A stretch of 11,812 bases of DNA from Sphingomonadales bacterium (GTDB lineage Bacteria; Pseudomonadota; Alphaproteobacteria; Sphingomonadales; Sphingomonadaceae), in the NCBI GenBank assembly GCA_027486275.1, contig JAIXPM010000140.1, positions 1 to 11,812 on the forward strand, in the 5' to 3' direction. Under the pieces are notes generated by a model that ran no database searches, had not been told where the DNA came from, and saw only the letters and a list, made by a program, of their open reading frames with translations. A program made the position numbers and the translations under genes. Below are positions 1 through 7,108 of this stretch, piece by piece; the stretch's first letter is position 1, and each line of letters starts with the position of its first letter.

Positions 1-76
1 CGTCCGCGCCTATCCGCCATCACCGGGGTTGCGCGGGTGCGGCAAAATGTGTTTTGGGTGGGCAAAGGAGCGACAC

Positions 77-466
77 GTGTCCGTGCTCAAGACGATCTTC
101 ACCTGGTGGAATGGCCCCGGCCTTGGCACCCGCATCTTCACCGCCCGCAATGGCGAGGAAGTGGGGCGCGATGATCAGGGCAACATCTATTACCGGTCCG
201 GCACCGGCGCGGCGCAAAAGCGCTGGGTGATCTACAACGGCGAACCCGAAGCCACGCGCATTCCGCCGGAATGGCATTTGTGGATGCACAAGACGGTGAA
301 CGAGCCGCCAAGCACCAACCCGCTGGTGACGCGCGTGTGGGAACGTGAATGGACGCCCAACGCCACTGGCACGAAGCTCGCCCATTCCCCCAGCGGCGCG
401 CTGATCGCCGGCGGCCAGCGCGCGGCGACGACGGGCGATTATCGCGCCTGGTCGCCTGACGCCTGA
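77..466 (+). CDS. NADH:ubiquinone oxidoreductase subunit NDUFA12 family protein (B17.2-like)
   Basis: Accessory (supernumerary) subunit of respiratory complex I, shared by alphaproteobacteria and mitochondria. It has no redox centre and sits on the peripheral arm at the cytoplasmic side of the inner membrane. The 129-residue product has the family hallmarks: an N-terminal TWWNGPGLGTRIFT segment, then GEEVGRDDQGNIYYRS, then RRWVIYNGEPEA-like and PPEWHLWMHKTVNEPP stretches. I chose the GTG at 77 because AAAGGAG lies 6 bases upstream and the protein then begins MSVLKTIF. The frame stays open upstream to a TTG at 29, but that adds a cysteine-rich leader unlike the family. The stop overlaps the mlaD start by one base (TGATG), implying co-translation. 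The nuo genes themselves are not in the window. Family assignment is firm; the start is likely. Confidence 0.93.
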   Translation: MSVLKTIFTWWNGPGLGTRIFTARNGEEVGRDDQGNIYYRSGTGAAQKRWVIYNGEPEATRIPPEWHLWMHKTVNEPPSTNPLVTRVWEREWTPNATGTKLAHSPSGALIAGGQRAATTGDYRAWSPDA

Positions 467-969
467 TGGCCGGCACGCTGAAGGACCATCTGGCCGAGGC
501 ATTGATCGGCCTGTTCGTGGTGGTGCTGGCGGCCGGATTCGTCGCCTTTGCCTGGGCCCGCACTGGCGCCGGTGAAGGCAGCGATGGCGTCACGCTCACG
601 GCGCGATTTCCCAATATCGGCGGCGTCACGTTGGGCACTGATGTGAAAGTGGCCGGCGTCAAGGTGGGCAAGGTGGTCGGGCTGGAGCTGGATCCGACCA
701 GCTATCAGGCCGTGCTGCGCCTCACGGTAGACCGTGGGCTGAAACTGCCGATCGACAGTTCGGCGGCGGTGTCATCCGAGGGCCTTCTGGGCGGCAATTT
801 CATCGCGCTGGCGCCGGGCGCCGAGGCCGACATGCTGAAAGACGGCGGCGAGATCATCGAAACATCGGGTGCGCCCGATCTGATGGGCCTGATCGGCAGT
901 GTCGTGAACCGTTCCGGTGGCGATGCGCCAGCAAGCGAACCTGCGGCCGCCAATGCCCCGGCCAAGTGA
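466..969 (+). CDS. mlaD: MlaD-family MCE-domain phospholipid transport protein
   Basis: MCE proteins of the MlaD type form the inner-membrane-anchored periplasmic hexamer that passes phospholipids between the MlaFEB transporter and the periplasmic carrier MlaC, maintaining outer-membrane lipid asymmetry. The 167-residue product shows one N-terminal membrane anchor (about residues 11-30). An MCE domain follows (about 41-120), with the typical FPNIGGVTLGTDVKVAGVKVG motif region and a SSEGLLGGNFIAL segment. It ends in an alanine/proline-rich tail. Its start overlaps the NDUFA12 stop by one base and its end overlaps the DUF2155 gene. No mlaE, mlaF or mlaC is visible nearby, so its transporter partners must be encoded elsewhere if it works in a full Mla system. 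The family is clear; exact equivalence to E. coli MlaD is inferred. Confidence 0.9.
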   Translation: MAGTLKDHLAEALIGLFVVVLAAGFVAFAWARTGAGEGSDGVTLTARFPNIGGVTLGTDVKVAGVKVGKVVGLELDPTSYQAVLRLTVDRGLKLPIDSSAAVSSEGLLGGNFIALAPGAEADMLKDGGEIIETSGAPDLMGLIGSVVNRSGGDAPASEPAAANAPAK

Positions 970-1492
970 AGCGCTGGCGCTGGTCGCCGGCCTGATTGCG
1001 GGTGTTGCAATGGCGCAGGAAGCGCCGCCGGCCGCAGCGCCCGCCGCTGCGCCACCCCCGGCCAAACCCGCCGCGCCGCGCGTCGCACAAGTCACCCCGG
1101 TCAAGGAGCGCGTGCTGGTGGTCGGCGCGCTGGCCAAGCGCACGGGGGAAACGCGCTTCCTCACCCTGAAGCCCGGGCAATATATTGATTTCGCCGGCAT
1201 CCGCATCACGGCGCGCACCTGCGAGACGACGCCGCCGTGGGAATGGCCGAAATTGCAGGGCGCCTTCCTGCAGGTCGATGAGCGGCTGGCCGGGCAGGTG
1301 AAGCGGGTGTTTTCGGGCTGGCTCTATGCCGAAAGCCCCAGCCTGAATGTCATGCAGCACCCGCGCTATGACGTCTGGCTCAAGAGCTGCACGATGCGCT
1401 TTCCCGATGGGCCTTCGCCCAAGCCGCCTTCATCGCCGGCAAAGAAATCGCCGGATGTGCCCGAAAGCGCTGCCGACAGCCGCGCCCGGTAA
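953..1492 (+). CDS. DUF2155 domain-containing exported protein
   Basis: A family of unknown function, common in alphaproteobacteria. With the ATG at 953 the product has 179 residues. A short hydrophobic signal-like segment (about 5-21) ends in AMA before QEA, followed by an Ala/Pro-rich linker (24-45). The DUF2155 domain (about 50-147) contains [19 protein letters not shown] and [11 protein letters not shown]. Cys90 and Cys146 are spaced as the conserved domain cysteines and could form a periplasmic disulfide. An in-frame GTG (917) and ATG (923) also exist, but 953 places the hydrophobic stretch at the N-terminus and overlaps mlaD by only 17 bases. The last 30 or so residues (Pro/Ser/Lys-rich) look unconstrained and lie entirely antisense to the 3' end of aat. 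Location in the periplasm is predicted; its function is unknown. Confidence 0.85.
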   Translation: MPRPSEALALVAGLIAGVAMAQEAPPAAAPAAAPPPAKPAAPRVAQVTPVKERVLVVGALAKRTGETRFLTLKPGQYIDFAGIRITARTCETTPPWEWPKLQGAFLQVDERLAGQVKRVFSGWLYAESPSLNVMQHPRYDVWLKSCTMRFPDGPSPKPPSSPAKKSPDVPESAADSRAR

Positions 1493-2052
1493 TCCTTCGC
1501 CGGGATCTCGACGGCGCCAAAGCCGGCCAGATGGCTGGTGAGAAACTGCGTATCGAGCAGCCGGAACCCGCCCAGCCGCAGCCGCGCAACCAGCGCCGCC
1601 AGGCAGCATTTGCTGGCGTCGGTCCGCCTCGTGAACATCGATTCGCCGAAGAAGGCCGCACCAAGCCGCACGCCGTACAGCCCGCCGGCCAGCTCGCCGT
1701 CCGCTGTCCATGCCTCCACGCTGTGCGCCTGGCCGCGTTCGTGCAGCGCCACATAGGCTTCGGCGATCAGCGGGTTGATCCAGGTCTCGCTGCGCCCCGG
1801 CGCCGGCTCGGCACAGCCTTCCAGCACGGCGGCAAAGGCGCGATCGGCGGTGAAGCGGAAGCGTTCCTGGCGAAGCGTCTTGGCCAGGCTTTTCGGCAGG
1901 TGAAACGCGTCCAACGGCAGCACACCGCGGCGGCGGGGCTCCACCCAGAACACGTCCGTGCTGTCGGCGCGTTCCGCCATCGGGAAGATGCCGCTGGCAT
2001 AAGCACGCAGCAGCATGTCGGGATCGAGCCGATGGGTGAGCGGACGGGTCAC
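1366..2052 (-). CDS. aat: Leucyl/phenylalanyl-tRNA--protein transferase
   Basis: Transfers Leu, Phe or Met from aminoacyl-tRNA to the N-terminal Lys or Arg of proteins, creating N-degrons recognised by ClpS/ClpAP in the cytoplasm. The 228 residues match the family's usual size. Visible motifs are [12 protein letters not shown] (14-25), [12 protein letters not shown] (35-46), the core [18 protein letters not shown] (123-140) with DASK (145-148), and [16 protein letters not shown] (165-180), which carries the conserved Asp of the active site. The C-terminal IVQLLSQTS resembles the end of alphaproteobacterial homologues, so the TAG at 1366 appears to be the true stop. The start is a GTG with only a weak ribosome site; Met13 is an alternative. 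It lies 41 bases behind accC and is probably the last gene of the aroQ-accB-accC operon. Its 3' 127 bases overlap the convergent DUF2155 gene. Confidence 0.93.
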   Translation of the reverse strand: MTRPLTHRLDPDMLLRAYASGIFPMAERADSTDVFWVEPRRRGVLPLDAFHLPKSLAKTLRQERFRFTADRAFAAVLEGCAEPAPGRSETWINPLIAEAYVALHERGQAHSVEAWTADGELAGGLYGVRLGAAFFGESMFTRRTDASKCCLAALVARLRLGGFRLLDTQFLTSHLAGFGAVEIPAKDYRARLSAALSGTSGDFFAGDEGGLGEGPSGKRIVQLLSQTS

Positions 2053-2093
2053 GGGTTCAGCATGCCCCGATCAGGCCCGCCCGAAAAGAAGCT

Positions 2094-3458
2094 TCAATCG
2101 GCCGCCGTCTCTTCGGCCGCCTTTTTGGCCAGCCAGCGTTCCAGCCACTTGATCGAATAATCGCCGTTCTGGAAATCCGGATCCTCGATCAGCGCCTGGT
2201 GCAGCGGGATCGTGGTTTTCGGCCCTTGGATAACGAATTCTTCCAACGCGCGGCGCAGGCGCATCAGGCACTCATCACGGTTGGCGCCGTACACGATCAG
2301 CTTGGCGATCAGCGAATCATAATAAGGCGGGATGCGATAGCCGTCATACAGCGCCGAATCGACCCGCACGTGCAGGCCGCCGGGCTGGTGGAAATCGGTA
2401 ACCCGGCCCGGTGACGGCGCAAATGTCTTCGAATCTTCGGCGTTGATCCGGCATTCGATGGCGTGGCCTTCGAATTTCACCTCGTCTTGGGTGACCGACA
2501 GCGGCAGGCCGGCAGCAACGCGGATCTGCTCGCGAACCAGATCCAGACCGGTGATGGCTTCGGTAACGGGATGTTCCACCTGCAGGCGGGTGTTCATCTC
2601 GATGAAGAAGAACTCGCCGTTTTCCCACAGGAATTCGATGGTGCCGGCGCCGCGATACTTCAGCTTGGAAATCGCCTCGCGCACCACTTCGCCCATGCGC
2701 GCGCGCTCGGCGGCGTTGAGCGCCGGCGACGGGGCTTCTTCCAGCACCTTCTGGTGGCGGCGCTGCAACGAACAATCGCGTTCGCCCAGATGGACGGCGC
2801 CGCCATGGCCATCGCCGAACACCTGGAATTCGATGTGGCGCGGCTCGGAAAGATATTTCTCGATATAGACGGTATCGTCGCCAAAGGCGGCCTTGGCTTC
2901 GGATTTGGCCTGGCTCACCAGCGAGGGCAGGCTGGCGGCATCGGGGATCACCTTCATGCCACGGCCGCCGCCGCCCGAAGCGGCCTTCACCAGCACCGGA
3001 TAGCCGATGATTTCGGCCACCGCGAGCGCTTCTTCCATGGTTTCGATCGGGCCATCGCTGCCCGGCACCAGCGGCAGGCCCAGCAGGGCTGCGGTGCGCT
3101 TGGCTTCAACCTTGTCGCCCATCTTGCGGATATGTTCCGGATCCGGGCCGATCCAGGTGATGCGGTGTTCCTGCACGATTTCGGCAAAGCGCGCGTTTTC
3201 GGACAGGAAGCCATAGCCGGGGTGGATGGCATCAGCCTGGGCGATTTCGGCAGCCGAAATGATCGCCGGGATGTTCAGATAGGAGTCCGTCGCCGACGGC
3301 GGGCCAATGCAGATGGCTTCATCGGCCAACCGCACGTGCATGGCATCAGCGTCGGCGGTGGAGTGCACCGCCACGGTTCGGATACCCATTTCGCGGCAGG
3401 CACGGTGGACGCGCAGCGCGATTTCGCCCCGGTTGGCGATCAGGACCTTCTTGAACAT
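2094..3458 (-). CDS. accC: Acetyl-CoA carboxylase biotin carboxylase subunit
   Basis: Carries out the ATP-dependent carboxylation of biotin on the carrier protein with bicarbonate, the first half of the acetyl-CoA carboxylase reaction that supplies malonyl-CoA for fatty acid synthesis. The 454 residues are close to the usual 449. In order: the N-terminal domain begins MFKKVLIANRGEIALRV. The ATP-grasp domain has Lys116, Lys158 and the glycine-rich SGGGGRGMKV loop (161-170). The catalytic region has Lys237, Glu275, and FIEMNTRLQVEHPVTE (285-300) with Glu287, Asn289 and Arg291 matching the E. coli active site. I chose the ATG at 3458, 10 bases after the accB stop. A TTG at 3476 would overlap accB and add six residues not expected from the family. 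No key residue is missing. Co-transcribed with accB; the carboxyltransferase genes accA and accD are not in the window. Confidence 0.97.
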   Translation of the reverse strand: MFKKVLIANRGEIALRVHRACREMGIRTVAVHSTADADAMHVRLADEAICIGPPSATDSYLNIPAIISAAEIAQADAIHPGYGFLSENARFAEIVQEHRITWIGPDPEHIRKMGDKVEAKRTAALLGLPLVPGSDGPIETMEEALAVAEIIGYPVLVKAASGGGGRGMKVIPDAASLPSLVSQAKSEAKAAFGDDTVYIEKYLSEPRHIEFQVFGDGHGGAVHLGERDCSLQRRHQKVLEEAPSPALNAAERARMGEVVREAISKLKYRGAGTIEFLWENGEFFFIEMNTRLQVEHPVTEAITGLDLVREQIRVAAGLPLSVTQDEVKFEGHAIECRINAEDSKTFAPSPGRVTDFHQPGGLHVRVDSALYDGYRIPPYYDSLIAKLIVYGANRDECLMRLRRALEEFVIQGPKTTIPLHQALIEDPDFQNGDYSIKWLERWLAKKAAEETAAD

Positions 3459-3468
3459 CGGCGCAGGC

Positions 3469-3981
3469 TTACTCAATAATCACCAGCGGCTGGTCATATT
3501 CCACCGGCTGCTCATTGTTCACCAGGATGGCCTTCACCACGCCGGCCTTGGGCGCGGTGATCGGGTTCATCACCTTCATGGCTTCGATGATCAGCAGCGT
3601 GGCACCGGCGGCGACGGTGGCACCTTCGGTGATGAAGGCCGGCGCACCCGGTTCCGGGGTAAGATAGGCGGTTCCGACGATCGGCGATTTCACCAGGCCG
3701 GGGTGGTTGCGCACGTCATCGCCACCAGAGGGTGCAGAAGCCGTGGCAGCCGCAGCCGGCGGCGGTGCGGGCCAGCCGCCCGCCGGCGGGGCCGGGGCGT
3801 AGCTCGCAGGGCCAGCGGCCATGGTGACAGCGGCCGCGGTGCGGGCGACGCGGATGGTCCGATCCCCGTCCTTCACTTCGATTTCGGTCAGATTGCTGGC
3901 GTCCAGCAGTTCGGCCAGTTCACGCACCAGGCCGGTATCGACCACGATTCCCCCAACCACTGAAGTTTTGCTGTCAGACAT
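3469..3981 (-). CDS. accB: Acetyl-CoA carboxylase biotin carboxyl carrier protein
   Basis: Carries the covalently attached biotin that shuttles between biotin carboxylase and the carboxyltransferase in malonyl-CoA synthesis. The product has 170 residues. An N-terminal helical region (about 10-55, [19 protein letters not shown]) comes first, then a flexible Ala/Pro-rich linker (about 56-95). The C-terminal biotinyl domain has [10 protein letters not shown] with Lys136 as the biotinylation site, exactly 34 residues from the C-terminus as in E. coli AccB. The ATG at 3981 gives MSDSKTS; an in-frame TTG at 4005 would only add eight residues. It lies 35 bases behind aroQ and 10 bases before accC, so the three genes are probably one transcript. 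The linker is longer than in E. coli, which accounts for the extra length. Confidence 0.96.
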   Translation of the reverse strand: MSDSKTSVVGGIVVDTGLVRELAELLDASNLTEIEVKDGDRTIRVARTAAAVTMAAGPASYAPAPPAGGWPAPPPAAAATASAPSGGDDVRNHPGLVKSPIVGTAYLTPEPGAPAFITEGATVAAGATLLIIEAMKVMNPITAPKAGVVKAILVNNEQPVEYDQPLVIIE

Positions 3982-4016
3982 GATGGTCCCGTCTCTTGCC
4001 CCCAATGAAGCCCGGC

Positions 4017-4463
4017 TTACTGCCGTAAAGCAGCCGCCGCGTCCAGCGCCAGCGTGTAAGACGCCGCGCCAAAGCCCGAAATCGTGCCTTTCGCCGCACG
4101 TGCCACAAAGCTGGTGTGGCGAAATTCCTCGCGCGCGTGCGGATTGGAAAGATGCACCTCGATCACCGGCACGCCGATGCCCTTGATCGCATCATGAATG
4201 GCGACCGACGTGTGGGTGAGCGCCCCTGCGTTCAGCAGCACCGCCAGCGCACCGCGCGCACCGGCTTCGTGCAGCCAATCGACGATATGGCCTTCATGGT
4301 TGGACTGGCGGACATCGAGCGCGAGGTCCAGCGCCGCCGCCTGCGCTTCCAGCCGCTCGGCAATATCGTCCAGCGTCTCATGGCCATAGATATGCGGTTC
4401 GCGGCTGCCCAGCAGGTTCAGGTTGGGGCCGTTCAGCACCATCACGAGTGGTTGGTCGGTCAT
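4017..4463 (-). CDS. aroQ: 3-dehydroquinate dehydratase, type II
   Basis: Converts 3-dehydroquinate to 3-dehydroshikimate in the shikimate pathway to aromatic amino acids. Type II enzymes are small dodecamers that use an enolate mechanism without a Schiff base. The 148 residues match the family length. The active site is complete by alignment to the well-studied enzymes: Arg21 and the catalytic Tyr26 in GSREPHIYG, Asn78 in LLNAG, His84 in LTHTS, His104 in EVHLSN, and Arg115 in [23 protein letters not shown] (53-67) is also typical. It is the first gene of the minus-strand set aroQ-accB-accC-aat and faces a divergent glutathione S-transferase. The ATG at 4463 has no strong ribosome site. Met8, directly before [11 protein letters not shown], is a less likely alternative start. 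Confidence 0.96.
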   Translation of the reverse strand: MTDQPLVMVLNGPNLNLLGSREPHIYGHETLDDIAERLEAQAAALDLALDVRQSNHEGHIVDWLHEAGARGALAVLLNAGALTHTSVAIHDAIKGIGVPVIEVHLSNPHAREEFRHTSFVARAAKGTISGFGAASYTLALDAAAALRQ

Positions 4464-4566
4464 TGCCCATCAAAACCATGAACCGCGCCAATTGCCAAGC
4501 GCGGCTTGCTCCCCGCCGCGGATTGGGCGATGCTGCACGGCAATAAAGGGGGGTAAGTCGCAGCCC
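4464..4566. promoter_or_regulatory. Divergent intergenic region between aroQ and the glutathione S-transferase gene
   Basis: These 103 bases separate two diverging operons and must hold both promoters unless transcription starts further upstream. On the minus strand, TTGGCA (4493-4498) and TTTGAT (4469-4474) are spaced 18 bases apart, a reasonable -35/-10 pair. It would start transcription almost at the aroQ ATG, giving a leaderless or near-leaderless message. On the plus strand no convincing pair stands out. AAAGGGGGG (4545-4553), about 13 bases before the ATG at 4567, could be a distant ribosome site. The promoter pair is an inference from motif resemblance only. Confidence 0.35.
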
Positions 4567-5256
4567 ATGAAGATCATCATCGGCAATCGCACCTATTCCA
4601 GCTGGTCGCTGCGCGGCTGGCTGGCCGCCAAGCAATCGCTGCTGCCGTTCGAAACCGAACTGCGGGTGATGGATTCGCCCGAGTGGATCAGCGGCGAAGC
4701 CAAGGCCGACATGCCATCGGGCAAGGTGCCGGTGCTGTGGGATCATGGCGAAGCGATCTGGGATTCGATGGCGATCCTGCTCTATCTGTCCGACAAGGCC
4801 GGGCATGATCGCTTCTGGCCGCGCGACATGCATGCGCGTGGCCTGGCCTATGCCATGTGCGCCGAAATGCATTCGGGCTTTGCCCCGCTGCGCGGCGCCT
4901 GCCCGATGGATCTGCAGCATCATGCGCCAGGCTTCGTGGCCGCTGCCGACGTGCTGGCCGATGTGCGCCGGCTCGAAAGCCTGTGGGAAGAAGCGCTCAC
5001 CCGCTTCGGCGAAGAGACCGGGGAGCCGTGGCTGTTCGGCCGCTTTGGCGCGGCTGACATCATGTTTGCCCCCACCTGCACCCGGATCAACACCTATCAT
5101 CTGCCGGTCAGCGCCAGGATCCAAGCCTATATCGATCGCGTGCTGGCCCACCCGTTCATGGTGGAGTGGCGCGACGAGGCGATGAAGGAGGATTTCCCCT
5201 TCACCCGCTATGCCATCCCCGGCAAGATCAAGCTTGAAGCGGAGACGCGCGCATGA
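4567..5256 (+). CDS. Glutathione S-transferase family protein
   Basis: A cytosolic GST-fold protein of 229 residues, within the normal GST range. The N-terminal thioredoxin-like domain carries YSSWSLRGWLA (10-20), whose serines are the likely glutathione-activating residues. It also has SGKVPVL (51-57) with the cis-proline that binds the glutathione backbone, and WDSMAI (65-70) in place of the usual E-S pair. The C-terminal helical domain includes GRFGAADIMFAP, the N-capping region typical of GSTs. Its substrate cannot be told from sequence; detoxification or a small-molecule isomerase role are both possible. The ATG at 4567 begins the thioredoxin strand MKIIIGN directly, as expected. It shares ATGA with the next gene, so the two are probably translationally coupled in an operon that ends with dapE. 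Confidence 0.9.
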   Translation: MKIIIGNRTYSSWSLRGWLAAKQSLLPFETELRVMDSPEWISGEAKADMPSGKVPVLWDHGEAIWDSMAILLYLSDKAGHDRFWPRDMHARGLAYAMCAEMHSGFAPLRGACPMDLQHHAPGFVAAADVLADVRRLESLWEEALTRFGEETGEPWLFGRFGAADIMFAPTCTRINTYHLPVSARIQAYIDRVLAHPFMVEWRDEAMKEDFPFTRYAIPGKIKLEAETRA

Positions 5257-5963
5257 ACCCCGCCAACATTGCCCGTGCCACGCTGGTGGCCGCCGTGCTG
5301 ATGCTGGCCGCCGGGCCACTGCACCGCTTTGGCGTGATCGGCTGGCAAGCCTCCTTGGGGCTGTTCGTCGCCGCCGCGCTGCTGGCCGGCATCGGCGCCT
5401 GCTGGTGCCTGTATCAACTGCTGCGCCGGCGTGGCGGCACCGTCACGGTGATTGCGGCGGCGGCCGGTTTTGCCGCTGTTGCCGTGCCGATCGCCGTGGT
5501 GATCAACGCCGGAGACAAGCCGCCGATCAACGATATCAGCACCGATACCACCACCCCGCCGCCGTTCCAGGCCATCGATGCCACCCTGCGCGGTGCCGAT
5601 GCCAGCCCAATCGAGTACAACCCGGCCTTCGCCCCGCAACAGGAACGCGCCTATCCCGATGTGCGTCCGCTCGATCTGCCAGTTGAACAGGGCAAGGCCT
5701 TCGATGTGGCGTTGGCCGCCTGCGAAAAGGATTGGCAGATCATCCTGGCCGATCGCGCCGCCGGCCGCATCGAAGCGGTGGAACGCAGCCTGTGGTGGGG
5801 CTATCGCGATGATATCGTCATCCGGCTCACCGCCACCCCCACGGGCACTCGCGTCGACATGCGCTCCAAATCGCGCGTCGGCGAAAGCGATCTTGGCGCC
5901 AACGCGCGGCGCATTGCCGCCTATCTTGACCGGGTGGCCACGGAAATGCGCAAAGCCGGGTGA
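5253..5963 (+). CDS. DUF1499 domain-containing membrane protein
   Basis: A 236-residue protein of unknown function. The N-terminal third has three hydrophobic segments (about 9-22, 33-56 and 64-84) that should span the inner membrane. The remainder is a soluble DUF1499 domain. Its recognisable features are PPINDISTDT (90-99), QQERAYPDVRPLDLP, WWGYRDDIVIRLTATPTGTRVDMRSKSRVGESDLGANARRI (spread over the last 70 residues), and a terminal helix. Start and stop overlap both neighbours: ATGA with the GST gene and TGATG with dapE. GGAG lies 8 bases before the ATG, which supports this start. No enzymatic motif is visible, and I cannot assign a job from context because its neighbours serve unrelated pathways. 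Domain identity is fairly sure. Confidence 0.88.
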   Translation: MNPANIARATLVAAVLMLAAGPLHRFGVIGWQASLGLFVAAALLAGIGACWCLYQLLRRRGGTVTVIAAAAGFAAVAVPIAVVINAGDKPPINDISTDTTTPPPFQAIDATLRGADASPIEYNPAFAPQQERAYPDVRPLDLPVEQGKAFDVALAACEKDWQIILADRAAGRIEAVERSLWWGYRDDIVIRLTATPTGTRVDMRSKSRVGESDLGANARRIAAYLDRVATEMRKAG

Positions 5964-7108
5964 TGAACGCACCTGATCCTGTTGCCCTCACCCAAGACCT
6001 GATCCGCTGCCCCAGCGTCACGCCGGCCGATGAAGGCGCGCTGGACGTGCTGGAACGGGCGCTGGCCGGGCTGGGCTTTGCCTGCACCCGCCTGCCCTTC
6101 GGCCACGAACCCGATGGCCCGGTCGATAATCTCTTCGCCACGCTGGCCGGGGGGCCCGGGCCACACTTTGCCTTCGCCGGCCACAGCGACGTGGTGCCGG
6201 CCGGTGATATGGCCGGCTGGAGCGAGGACCCGTTCGCCGCCGAAGTGAAAGACGGCTTCATCGTCGGCCGCGGCGCTGCCGACATGAAGGGCGCGCTCGC
6301 CGCCATGATCGCCGCCACCGCCCGCCATCTTGGCCGTGGGCCGCTGGTGGGCCGCCTCAGCTTCATCATCACTGGTGACGAGGAAGGCCCCGCCACCTTC
6401 GGCACGACGATGATGCTGGACTGGATGGAAGCCCACGGCCTGGTGCCCGATCTCTGCCTTGTTGGCGAACCGACGTCGCAGCAAAAGCTGGGCGACATGA
6501 TGAAGATCGGCCGGCGCGGCAGCCTCAACGCGTGGATCACCGTGAATGGCGCGCAGGGCCATGTCGGCTACCCGCACATGGCGGACAACCCGATCACGCG
6601 GCTGGTGGCCATCGTGGCTGAATTGAAGGCGCGTGTGCTGGATAAAGGCAACGACTGGTTCCAGGCCTCCAACCTTGAAATCACCGATTTGGCGGTCGGC
6701 AACCCGGCCACCAACCTGATCCCGGCCCAGGCCCGCGCCCGGCTCAATATCCGGTTCAACAACGAGCACACGGGCGCCTCGCTGTCGGACTGGATCCGTG
6801 ACGTTGTCGCCGCTCACGCACCGGCATCCCACATCGAGATCAAGATTTCTGGCGAAGCCTTCCTCACCGAACCCGGCGCGCTGTCCTCTCTGGTCAGCGC
6901 CGCGATCACCGATGTCACCGGCCGCAGCCCAGAACTCTCCACCACGGGCGGCACATCGGATGCCCGCTTCATCCGCCGCCTGTGCCCGGTGGTCGAATTC
7001 GGCCTGCCCGGCCAATCGATGCACAAGGTGGATGAACACGCCGCCGTCGCCGACGTGACGGGGCTGACAGCGATCTACGAGGCCGTGCTGGCGCGGGCGC
7101 TGGTCTAA
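5963..7108 (+). CDS. dapE: Succinyl-diaminopimelate desuccinylase
   Basis: Zinc-dependent M20-family hydrolase that removes succinate from N-succinyl-LL-2,6-diaminopimelate in the lysine and peptidoglycan precursor pathway. The 381 residues match the family. The full metal and catalytic set is visible and matches the H. influenzae enzyme in order: His74 in AGHSDVVPAG, Asp107 in GRGAADMKG, Glu140 (general base) and Glu141 (ligand) in TGDEEGPA, Glu169 in VGEPTS, His200 in GAQGHVGYPH, and His354 in GQSMHKVDEH. The central dimerisation domain interrupts the catalytic domain, as usual. The ATG at 5963 overlaps the DUF1499 stop by one base; a GTG one codon earlier is possible. The gene's last four bases overlap the stop codon of the convergent haem peroxidase gene. 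Confidence 0.97.
   Translation: MNAPDPVALTQDLIRCPSVTPADEGALDVLERALAGLGFACTRLPFGHEPDGPVDNLFATLAGGPGPHFAFAGHSDVVPAGDMAGWSEDPFAAEVKDGFIVGRGAADMKGALAAMIAATARHLGRGPLVGRLSFIITGDEEGPATFGTTMMLDWMEAHGLVPDLCLVGEPTSQQKLGDMMKIGRRGSLNAWITVNGAQGHVGYPHMADNPITRLVAIVAELKARVLDKGNDWFQASNLEITDLAVGNPATNLIPAQARARLNIRFNNEHTGASLSDWIRDVVAAHAPASHIEIKISGEAFLTEPGALSSLVSAAITDVTGRSPELSTTGGTSDARFIRRLCPVVEFGLPGQSMHKVDEHAAVADVTGLTAIYEAVLARALV

Noticed and set aside
29..76. N-terminal extension of the NDUFA12 gene to a TTG at 29.
   Set aside because: The GTG at 77 has an AAAGGAG site at proper spacing and gives the family-like N-terminus; the extension contains the ribosome site itself.
3459..3476. Upstream TTG start for accC overlapping the end of accB.
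   Set aside because: The ATG at 3458 gives MFKKVLIANRGEIALRV, which matches where biotin carboxylases begin; the extra six residues are not expected.
2463..3479. A 338-codon plus-strand open frame opposite accC.
   Set aside because: It is a shadow of accC, whose active-site residues are complete; the translation is Gly/His/Ala-rich without domains.
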